Source: Lagopus muta (lineage: Eukaryota; Chordata; Aves; Galliformes; Phasianidae). Taken from it: a stretch of 64,000 bases of DNA. Shown one piece after another: positions 1 to 7,669 of the stretch. The position numbers and the translations under genes were made by a program. Each line of letters starts with the position of its first letter. The first letter of the stretch is position 1. Location: positions 6,836,001 to 6,900,000 of the forward strand of contig NC_064447.1 of assembly GCF_023343835.1 (NCBI RefSeq), written 5' to 3'. The notes under the pieces were generated by a model, which was not told the origin of the DNA, did not search any database, and was given only the letters and a program-made list of their open reading frames with translations.

Positions 1-66
1 TTCTTTTCACCACTTCTTCCTGCAATAGCAACTATAAAATACTTCATCATCTTTTACATTAAAAAG
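1..66 (+). CDS. TMC7: TMC7 coding exon (5' end outside window)
   Basis: Reading from base 1 gives [19 protein letters not shown] followed by IKK, a TMC membrane helix. A GTAGTG donor begins at 67. The exon ends in phase 0 and joins to 836. Confidence 0.85.
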
Positions 67-3000
67 GTAGTGAAGATGTTTGGTGTAAATACAAGTAACA
101 ACAACAAAGAAAACATTTTTTTATGTTGGTATACAGTTGATTTAAAACAAAACCTTAAAAAAAGATACAGTATGCAGGAAATGAGGTAATAAAATTCTGT
201 TTTTTGTAACTTTTATTTTACTTTTAAGAGAAGATAGAATTTTGCTTTGACATAAAGGAAGGGAACACTTTAATGACTACATAAATTATTTGTAACCTTT
301 TAAAAAAATCTTTTCTAATAAAAGTAATTTACGACTCCTTTGGCATTGATCTGTTTACTGCTTACAGTGCTTAGAACTTGGGCAAGATTTTGCCAAACTG
401 CTAAATGTTTGGGAGCAGAATGGAAAGTCCTAGCTTTATTAGATATATGACGTGGTTTCAGCATATCAGAAACCTTGCTCTACAATTAGACATCTCCTGT
501 GCAACAAATTCTTATCCATGTTTAATTCTGGTGAGGAGGGGTGTATCCACTGAAGCTTTGGCAGATCATAGCAAAAGGCTGTGTTACAGATCATATACTA
601 TGTGACTGATGTTATTTGGCTCTCTACAAGTGTGATCTGGATCAAACTTATTCAGAATAAGAGATGTTGGTTTATACTACAATGCAGAGCATTCTTGTCT
701 TTGCCCATCTCAGTCCACGTACATGAAAGGAGGGATGGCTGCCTGGTAGCATATCTGAAGATGGAAAATACAGTTGGTGGGGAAGTAATACATTAATACA
801 TAGATGTAACATTCTTGCTCCTTTTTTCTCTCCAGATCAGGTTGATGCACACATGTAAACCTGCAAGTAGGCCTATCAGAGCATCAAGTTACAATTTTTT
901 CTTGGTGGTGCTGTTGATTGGGCTCATCTTAGCTTTCATTCCTTTGGGAGTCAGCATAGCACAGTAAGTGACAATTTAACTTCTGTGAAGTTGGCATTTG
1001 CTTTAAGGTTGTCAGTTCCCTAGAAATAGATCAATAACTTCTAAATGATAAAATAGAATACTGTGTACCTGCCTATAATAAAATCAAACTTCTATTTAGT
1101 TTATATCAACAAAAACCGTTTTTAAGATGAGGTGCACTTTTACCCTATCAGCAAGATGGTGCTGGCTTGCGTTAGATTATTTTGTCTTTACATTTTGGTG
1201 TAGCATCTCATTTATCTTCTGATTTTTTTCACAGTATCTCCTCTTCCAAGGCATGTGGGCCGTTCAGAAATTTTAACACCTCATGGGCTGTTGTTCCAGA
1301 TACAATACTTGGGTTTCCAATAGGTCTGCAGAAATTCCTTTTTGGCATAGCATCAGAAGCTTTTGCAGTGCCTTTTTTTGTGGTTGCCTGGTAAGTGATA
1401 TGGAGACCTGATCCTGTTATAAATGACTAGTTTCCTTCGTTACTGAGCTGATAACAAACAAATTTTAGACCATATTTTCCATTTGCAGTCAAAAGCATCA
1501 AAGCCTAGATGAAGCCTCACTCCTTATGTCTTTACCCATTTATTGTCGTTTGTTAGCTTTATTCCACCTCATCTTTCACAGCCCATGTCCCACATTCTTC
1601 TTTTTCAGAACTGTTAATTGTTCTGCAAATTGGTGTTGTAAATCCTATGATCACAAATTCTGTTCATTAAACTTTGTTTAAAAGGAACAAAAAAAAGTGA
1701 GGAAGAAGGACTAAAATAGCCATTCTGTAAGGTAAAAATTGGTATGGTTTCATAGAATTTTGAGGGTTTGAGGTTACCTTTGGAGACGATCTAATTCAGC
1801 CCTCATGTTCAAAGCAGGGTAGCCTAGGGTAAGTGCTTGGGAACCATGTCCAGTTGGGTTTTGAATATTGCTAATAGCGGAGACTCCACAACCATACAGT
1901 AAAGAGAGAGCTGTGCTGTCAAAACACAACCTATAAAATCTGAGCTGGGCCTTGCCTCTACATCTTCTAGAGCTCTGTCCCAGCTTGGCAATAACAAAAA
2001 TAACAGGTGCTTCTCAGCAAAGCTATATGCTACTGTATTTTTTCCTCATCTTCTTTTCATCTGAAACATATATGTAGACCATTGATTCCCTTGACCTATA
2101 ACAGCCTTTTTGTTTGCATGGTGCTAACATAATGTTGGTTTGTTGTTTGCAGCCTCCTTATGTTCTATTCGATTGCCTTGGCTGGAGCGCACAAAAGAGT
2201 GGTTGAGCAGCTAAGGGAACAACTGGTTATGGTAAGATTTAACTCAATATATTTTTGTACCCCAGAAGTTTTCCTTGTGGCATCCATAATCAGGCATACA
2301 GAGGAAGAACATTCTTCCCACACTTCTGCATGTTTGGTGTTCGGAGGCAGTGAAGAATGTTTCATAGATTACATAGGAAAAGTAACTGAAGCACAGAAGT
2401 ATTTTTCAGTCTAGTTGGTGTGCTTGGGCTGCAGCTGCAGCAAGGCCCAGTTGTATCAGCAATGCAGGTGTGTGGGATGCACTGAGAAGTGATGTCCCTG
2501 TTCTTTATTTGTTGCATTGCTTAAATCAACCCATCTGCATGGCTTTTTTCCTGCCAAAAGAGAACTTCAAACTTAAGGCTTCTGTCCGTTCCCCCATCTT
2601 TCAGTCTTTGTTTCCTTCTCCACGCTCAGAGACAGACACCCGACTTCTTGCCCTTCACTCCAAGTCTGTGTTTCTACTTTACCATGGCTGGACTTTTTCT
2701 TGAGTACGAGTCCCAGCACTACGTGCAACAATTACTTAAGGTGGAACAAATCACCACTAACCAGTCTTTGGAGAATGTTGCCAGTGTTATTTGCAGCCAT
2801 CAAAAGCTAATAGTGTTTGTCAGTTTAAGAGAATTTGTATGCTGCAGTCTGTCAAACAGCTCTGGTCCGAATCTAACCTTTCTCCTAAGACTTCACACTT
2901 TATTAGGAAAGATCGTGGTTTTGTTAAATGCATCTTGTAGGTATGATACTTAACAATTTATCACCAGGGAAAAAAACAAAAAGCAAAAATATTCCAGGTG

Positions 3001-3402
3001 AGAGATTTCTTAAGAGTATAAGGGATTTAGGAGCAAAAGCCTTTACTTTATTGCTGCTTGCACACTGTTGTTTGGCTTCTGGGAAGTACAGTTCTAAATT
3101 TCTAGGTACGTCAGATGTTTCTTTTTGGGTTCAATACAGAACTGATAACATGTGACCTAACACGACGCAAATGATTTCAAAGCCATTGTTAAAATAGTTT
3201 TGGCATTTGAGAGAGTGCTGTTAACCACTAATTAGAGTACTTGGTGATGAGAGCAGCTATCTGCTTCTAGTAAAGAAATGAGTTGTATATAGAATTTGTA
3301 CATCGTTTTATCTGGAGTGTGCTTTTTATCCTGTCTTTCCAGGAGAGTCGTGACAAGTTGTTCCTAATTGCAAAACTAACAGAAGCTCAGAAAAATTATT
3401 GA
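1..3402 (+). CDS. TMC7: Transmembrane channel-like protein 7, C-terminal part (five exons, 5' partial)
   Basis: The last 162 residues of a TMC-family multi-pass membrane protein are encoded in exons 1-66, 836-963, 1235-1390, 2153-2231 and 3343-3402 (TGA at 3400-3402). All introns are GT..AG and every junction keeps the frame. Visible features are a membrane segment running into FYIKK, a second around [20 protein letters not shown], a cysteine-containing extracellular loop (SSSKACGPF), and a last segment around [21 protein letters not shown] followed by a charged cytosolic tail ending AQKNY. This is the C-terminal end of the TMC fold, which is related to TMEM16/OSCA channels. TMC7 rather than TMC5 or another paralogue is chosen because COQ7 follows immediately, as in human 16p12.3. 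The N-terminal part, including the conserved TMC signature, lies upstream of the window. The molecular role of TMC7 itself is less settled than that of the hair-cell paralogues TMC1 and TMC2. Confidence 0.93.
67..835 (+). other. TMC7 intron, no further feature seen
   Basis: AT-rich intronic DNA. I found no additional exon or recognisable repeat. Confidence 0.7.
836..963 (+). CDS. TMC7: TMC7 coding exon
   Basis: The acceptor is CTCTCCAG and the donor GTAAGTG at 964. The exon encodes [20 protein letters not shown] followed by a long hydrophobic helix, and leaves two bases of a split codon. Confidence 0.9.
1235..1390 (+). CDS. TMC7: TMC7 coding exon
   Basis: The acceptor is TTTCACAG and the donor GTAAGT at 1391. 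The exon encodes a Cys-containing loop ([20 protein letters not shown]) and the start of the final membrane helix. It completes the split codon from the previous exon and leaves two bases (TG). Confidence 0.92.
1748..1900 (-). repeat. CR1-type LINE 3' fragment, antisense, in TMC7 intron
   Basis: The stretch starts with the reverse complement of the CR1 tail (TCATAGAAT) and continues with the typical order of blocks: GACGATCTAATTCAGCCC, CAAAGCAGGGTAGCCTAG, CCATGTCCAGTTGGGTTTTG and AGACTCCACAACC. It is clearly diverged, so it is an old insertion. Family membership is recognised by eye; the subfamily is not determined. Confidence 0.75.
2153..2231 (+). CDS. TMC7: TMC7 coding exon
   Basis: The acceptor is TGTTTGCAG and the donor GTAAGA at 2232. 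The exon encodes the end of the last membrane helix ([15 protein letters not shown]) and the start of an amphipathic charged tail. It ends in phase 0. Confidence 0.92.
2232..3342 (+). other. TMC7 last intron
   Basis: This 1.1-kb intron lies between the final two coding exons. Open frames inside it (for example 2470-2703 and 2648-2953) show no family resemblance and are ignored. No repeat was recognised. Confidence 0.6.
3343..3402 (+). CDS. TMC7: TMC7 terminal coding exon
   Basis: The acceptor is CTTTCCAG. The exon encodes [19 protein letters not shown] and then TGA, a short cytosolic C-terminus. Confidence 0.92.
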   Translation, partial: ESRDKLFLIAKLTEAQKNY

Positions 3403-3778
3403 AAACCACAAAAAGCCGGAAGATAACGGTACCACTGGCTAAGGATAGAGGATCTGCAGCATGTAAAAACAGCAGCTGACCAGCTCCGTGATCTGTGTAG
3501 TGGATGCTTAACGTTCTTATTAGTGTTGATTATGCTAGTGGGCCTTAGTTTCCAAGACTGGAAGTTTAGCTTATTTGTACCATATTAGACCTGTTCAAAA
3601 CATTGTATTGCAGAGCACTTTATTGCTGCCATTTCAAAGCTGTTAGAGTTTGTGATAAGTTCTTGGTTTGTTCGTGTTTTTCAGGAGTTTTGGGCAAAAT
3701 GTGATTAGAACTGAAACTATTTAAAAACTCTGCACAGTTTTTATAAATTATACTTGTAAGAATTGGGGTGGGATGAGT

Positions 3779-3801
3779 GGGGGGGGGGGGGGGGGGGGGG
3801 G
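3779..3801 (+). repeat. Poly(G) tract, G23, in TMC7 3' UTR
   Basis: There are 23 consecutive G bases on the coding strand, bounded by T at 3778 and A at 3802. Such runs are rare, prone to length change and to sequencing error, and can form G-quadruplexes in DNA and RNA. Confidence 0.9.
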
Positions 3802-4357
3802 AGGAGGTTTACGTTTTCCCACTCAGGTCTTTTAAAATGAAAGCAATCGAGACTCATGTCAGTGTTTTGAAATAGCACAGTTGAACACTAGATGAAGAAA
3901 ACAAGCAGGAGAACCCAGCTGCTGCACGCTGCAGTCCCTGCTCTGTGGTGCCCAGCTGACTGGTGTGCAGGAGCCTCTTTTAAATGGGTATGGCTTTACT
4001 ACTTGCATTTCAGTTTTGAACAAGTGCCTCGAATACTGTTCTGTGTTCTAAAATGTGAATTTTTGGGAGTTATTTATAGTTCAGAAATGCAGCATTCAGA
4101 AACTCGGATGCCACTGTCCTTTAACTGCTTGTTTAAGTGGACAAACGAGCTGTGTGACTCAGAACAATGTTTCCATGTAGCCTTCAAGACTTTCCCTTTA
4201 TTTGAAGGCTGTTTTTCTCCAGATTGCAGTGTAAAGAATTGTGTGCATTACTTGAAATTCCTGGCAGTACACTGGCATTTAATGTAAGATACTTTTTTTT
4301 TCTTTTTATGATGTTTTGTAATGTTTTCTGTCCTCAGTTGTAAAGAAATTAACATGT

Positions 4358-4363
4358 AATAAA
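4358..4363 (+). terminator. TMC7: TMC7 poly(A) signal AATAAA
   Basis: This canonical hexamer lies 955 bases after the stop. A genomic A17 tract at 4389-4405 lies about 25 bases downstream, where cleavage would be expected. Oligo-dT priming there could mimic or blur the true poly(A) site. Confidence 0.75.
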
Positions 4364-4388
4364 TCAATTTTAAAATCTAATCTTAATT

Positions 4389-4405
4389 AAAAAAAAAAAA
4401 AAAAA
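4389..4405 (+). repeat. Genomic A17 tract after the TMC7 poly(A) signal
   Basis: Seventeen consecutive A bases in genomic sequence at the likely TMC7 cleavage position. Confidence 0.85.
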
Positions 4406-4747
4406 GTTTTATTGAACGGTGTAAACTGAGTTGACAGTTTGAGATTTTATTGCTTTATTTGCCTGGGAAGCACGTTTACACGAAGAAGAGCTGTGTGGAC
4501 GCCTCCCTAAGCTCCCGCTGCGGCACCGCGCGGGAATTGCCTCGTGGGCTCCCGCCTCAGGGGCGGAGCGATCCCCTTTCGTTCCTATGGAAACCAGCAG
4601 ACGCTGGTCTCGAGTGACAGCTCAGCTGGCCAGTGCGGAGGCGGCTGGCAGCCAATGGGAATCGCCATGGCGGCGGGAGGCGGGAGGCGGGCGGCCCGCT
4701 GCGATGACGTAAGCAAGCGCGACGCAGAAGGCGTCGGGGTCAGCGGG

Positions 4748-4823
4748 ATGGCGGCGGTCGCAGTTCTGACTCCGGCGCTGCGGTGCTCACTGGGGCGGCA
4801 CCGAGCGCTGAGCGGCTCTGCGG
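4748..4823 (+). CDS. COQ7: COQ7 coding exon 1
   Basis: Encodes [20 protein letters not shown] plus five more residues, the basic presequence. The donor is GTACGG at 4824 and the exon leaves one base (G). Confidence 0.88.
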
Positions 4824-7226
4824 GTACGGAGCCGCCGCTGCCCGCTGTCGGCCGGCCGGGGCCTTTCGGCTGGGCCCTCGCAGCCGGGGCCGGACGGCGG
4901 CAGAGCCCCGCTCACCTCTGTCCCTTCGGCAGGTCGCTGCGGAAGGCGGCCTTTCCCCGCCGACGGGGCGTCCCTGAGGCCCTGCAGCACGAGGGTGGCT
5001 CCAGACGGCGTCAACAAAGCCGTCGTAGATCGCATCATCCGCGTGGACCATGCCGGGGAGTACGGTGCTAATCGCATCTACGCCGGGCAGATGGCCGTGC
5101 TGGGCAGGTCGACCGCGGGGCCGCTCATCCAGGTGCGTGGGACCTGAGCCCTGCTGGTTTGTGTTGCGCTGCTTGGTTGTAGCAGAGAGCTTAACTTCTT
5201 GGGTCTTTGCTGACATTTGGCTCTGTTGCAGCAAATGTGGAATCAAGAAAAGGAACACCTGAAAAAGTTTAATGAGTTAATGATTGCATACAGAGTCCGA
5301 CCTACTGTCCTATTGCCTTTTTGGAATGTAGCAGGCTTTGTTTTAGGTGAGTTTATGTTATTTTTGCTGTTGTTGGTTTTGGAAGTCTTCATGTGCTTAA
5401 GTTATTAATGTTGTTTCAGATGTCACTGTTTATATGCGTTTGGTACTGCAATCACAGGGGCTGGAAGCTCTCTACTTGGAAAGAAGGGTGCAATGGCTTG
5501 CACAGTGGCTGTGGAAGAGAGCATATCAGACCACTATAACAACCAGATCCGAACTCTAATGGATGAAGATCCAGAAAAGTACAAAGAACTGATGCAGGTA
5601 ACTGTGGCTTAAAAAGAGCGTAAGAAATTCATTGCACTTCATAATGTGACGTGACTTTTAAAATATTGCACCAATCTGGATTTCCAGCATCTCTCTCTTC
5701 TGTTGTTTAGAATTCTAAAGTCAGTAGAAATTTTAGGATAAAAAGATGGCTCTTCCTCTAGCAGTACTAAGCCTATTGAGCAGCAAACTAAAACGTACGT
5801 TAGATTAACTTCATTTTTCAGTGCTTCATTGCTCTCCTTTTCACTGGGAGAACTGGGCCTTAATTGTGATTACTTCTAACTGAAAGGAAGAAGTTAGAAG
5901 GGAGAAAAGGGAAAACAGTGACTACATAACCATGTCTAGCATAAGCAAAATGTTACTAATAGTGAGTCTAGTTTTGAACGCTGCTCAGAGGAAGGAAGGA
6001 GCTTGTGTTTGTTAGCTTTGCAAGAGAATTATTTCCCAACTACTTTAGGTGTCACTTTAGGATGCCCTTCTGTAGGGTGTTTATGAAGGGCTGAACTGTT
6101 CTCAGATATTGCAAGTTCAGCTCATTTGTGGTAGGAGCTTACTCTACAGCTTGTGTATACATTTCTGGTTCCTTGCTGAATGTTACTGTGTTCAGTTGTG
6201 TCTAATTTAACACGCTGACAGTCTGCTTCCATCCAAATTGTATTTGTGTTATAGGAGTAATACCTCATGGCACCAGATTGTGCTGATGTTCATGAGGAAA
6301 ATATTGCCTATGAAAATAAAGGCTAGTATATGAGTGCAAAATATAGAGGAAAGAGTTGAGTAGTAAGGTTATTCACAGTCTCAGCATGAGAAACAGTAAT
6401 GAAAGCAAATTTCTTGGATGAGGACGGTGGCTGAAGGTATGTTCTGACCATATTATTAAGCTGTCCTGCTTATCTCCAGTCATACCAAGAGAAAATTCTT
6501 TAGATCTTTTTGTCCTAGTTGGAAAAAGTAGAGGAGAAAAACACTGTTCTTCAGACTATGCTGAAATGGGCAAAAGCTGTGTTGGGTTACAAGGAAATAC
6601 CCTTACTGATTATCTGTCAAGGCAGATGCTTCAATGTTGTCAATTGAATTGTCAGAGTAACAGTTGTAGTCATAGTGACTGACTGGTTCAACACATACAA
6701 ATTTTCTTAAAATTTTTAACGAGATAGTGGTGTAGAATGGCCTGGGCTGAAAAGGACCTCAGAGATCACAGTAGCTTAGTTTTCTTCAATGCTTTTGCAG
6801 AACATTTAAGTAACTTTAGTTTTGGGAGATGATATAAATAATCCCTTTCTTGGAAGTTGAAGATTTGGAGAAGCTTCTGAGAGACCTGGGCTTGCCCTGG
6901 TGCACACAATGACCAACGGGCTGTAGTCCTATGTTCAGCTGCCTTGACTCTTCTGCAAAGACTTAATAATTACTTGCTATTTTTAAAGATAATAAAGCAA
7001 TGTCGGGATGATGAACTGGAGCACCATGACACTGGGCTTGAGCACGATGCAGAGAGAGTAAGTACAGTGTTAACTAATTGGTGCTGTTCTAATTCAAATA
7101 AAACTCCACCCTGCTAGGTACTTCTATCTTTTTGTTCTTTTTTTACAGGCACCAGCTTATTCTGTTTTGAAGACGGTGATACAGCTTGGGTGCAAAGCTG
7201 CAATATATTTATCAGAAAGAATTTAG
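4748..7226 (+). CDS. COQ7: 5-demethoxyubiquinone hydroxylase, mitochondrial (six exons, complete)
   Basis: This is the mitochondrial inner-membrane-associated diiron enzyme that hydroxylates demethoxyubiquinone, the penultimate step of coenzyme Q synthesis, in complex with COQ9. Exons are 4748-4823, 4933-5132, 5232-5346, 5458-5597, 6989-7057 and 7149-7226. They total 678 nt and encode 225 aa; the human protein has 217. The ferritin-like ligands are all present: E68 (in [10 protein letters not shown]), E98 and H101 (QEKEH), E150 (VAVEESI), E186 and H189 (DDELEHHD). Each is eight residues beyond its human counterpart, so the extra length is N-terminal. Residues 1-50 are rich in Arg, Ala, Ser and Leu and nearly free of acids, as expected of a mitochondrial targeting peptide. 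The start at 4748 has G at -3 and +4. An in-frame ATG at 4667 is also possible. Confidence 0.96.
4933..5132 (+). CDS. COQ7: COQ7 coding exon 2
   Basis: The acceptor is CTTCGGCAG and the donor GTGCGT at 5133. The exon encodes the rest of the presequence and the first diiron helix ([18 protein letters not shown]). The phase joins correctly to exon 1. Confidence 0.94.
5232..5346 (+). CDS. COQ7: COQ7 coding exon 3
   Basis: The acceptor is CTGTTGCAG and the donor GTGAGT at 5347. The exon encodes the second ligand helix ([13 protein letters not shown]) and [16 protein letters not shown]. It leaves one base. Confidence 0.95.
5458..5597 (+). CDS. COQ7: COQ7 coding exon 4
   Basis: The acceptor is CAATCACAG and the donor GTAACT at 5598. 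The exon encodes [20 protein letters not shown] and the third ligand helix. A second acceptor with a better pyrimidine tract lies 38 bases upstream at 5418-5419 but would shift the frame. The acceptor at 5456-5457 is chosen because only it restores the family sequence. Confidence 0.93.
5598..6988 (+). other. COQ7 intron 4
   Basis: The longest COQ7 intron, 1.4 kb. A weak antisense CR1-like start, resembling GAATGGCCTGGGCTGAAAAG, is seen near 6730-6790. Otherwise I see nothing. Confidence 0.5.
6728..6795 (-). repeat. Probable degenerate CR1 3' end fragment, antisense
   Basis: TAGAATGGCCTGGGCTGAAA followed by AGGACCTCAGAGATCACAG resembles the reverse complement of a CR1 3' end. It is short and diverged, so confidence is low. 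Confidence 0.4.
6989..7057 (+). CDS. COQ7: COQ7 coding exon 5
   Basis: The acceptor is TTTTTAAAG and the donor GTAAGT at 7058. The 23 codons encode the E186 and H189 ligand helix, [17 protein letters not shown]. Confidence 0.95.
7149..7226 (+). CDS. COQ7: COQ7 coding exon 6
   Basis: The acceptor is TTTTTTACAG. The exon encodes [20 protein letters not shown] and LSERI, then TAG. Confidence 0.95.
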   Translation, partial: APAYSVLKTVIQLGCKAAIYLSERI

Positions 7227-7252
7227 TGCTATTTTCCAATGATGCTTGCAGT

Positions 7253-7258
7253 AATAAA
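7253..7258 (+). terminator. COQ7: COQ7 poly(A) signal AATAAA
   Basis: The hexamer lies 27 bases after the COQ7 stop, giving a very short 3' UTR. Another AATAAA at 7659-7664 could serve a longer form. Confidence 0.75.
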
Positions 7259-7658
7259 CTGTGAAACAAAATCTTTATTTTATTCAGATTTGTACAATTT
7301 TCTTAATTGAGCATCTGTTTCAACCATATCTGATTTTGTCACATTGAGAACCTGTTCAAAAAAAATCTGCACTTGAGTCATTTGGGATGAATGGGAACAA
7401 TGGGAGAACTGGCAGAAACTGTTCACAAGGTGGCAGTAAAATATGCATGTATTTACATACGTACTGTGGGTATGTGTTACATACATATCCACACACATCA
7501 ACGTAGGAAGTTTTCCATTGCCTTCAAATTTATATATACTTGAAGTAAGTTGGAACTTATTAGCTCATTTTAAAATCATCAATATTGAATAAGTAGGATA
7601 TTTTAAAATTGTAATTGGGAAAGTAAAATGAAGCGAGCACTTCTGTTTGCTCTGCCTC

Positions 7659-7664
7659 AAATAA
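7659..7664 (+). terminator. COQ7: Possible distal COQ7 poly(A) signal
   Basis: AATAAA lies 433 bases after the COQ7 stop. Use cannot be judged from sequence alone. Confidence 0.35.
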
Positions 7665-7669
7665 AGATT

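Larger units (their letters stand above)
3403..4385 (+). other. TMC7: TMC7 3' UTR
   Basis: About 1 kb of non-coding sequence lies between the TMC7 stop and its AATAAA at 4358. It contains a run of 23 G at 3779-3801. The 131-codon open frame at 3892-4287 within it shows no recognisable domain and I treat it as chance. Confidence 0.75.
4500..5135 (+). promoter_or_regulatory. COQ7: CpG island and promoter of COQ7
   Basis: CpG-dense GC-rich sequence spans the presumed start region, exon 1 and exon 2 of COQ7. A CCAAT box lies at 4652-4656 and a CRE-like TGACGTAA at 4705-4712. No TATA box was seen. This is a typical housekeeping promoter. The exact start site cannot be read from sequence; CCAAT and CRE placement favours a start between about 4715 and 4747. 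Confidence 0.7.

Noticed and set aside
3892-4287. 131-codon open frame in the TMC7 3' UTR
   Set aside because: It has no domain and no separate promoter or poly(A) signal, and it lies wholly between the TMC7 stop and its AATAAA.
4740-5258. 172-codon minus-strand frame over COQ7 exons 1-3
   Set aside because: The sense strand carries correctly spliced COQ7 exons. The antisense frame crosses exon and intron borders without splice logic.
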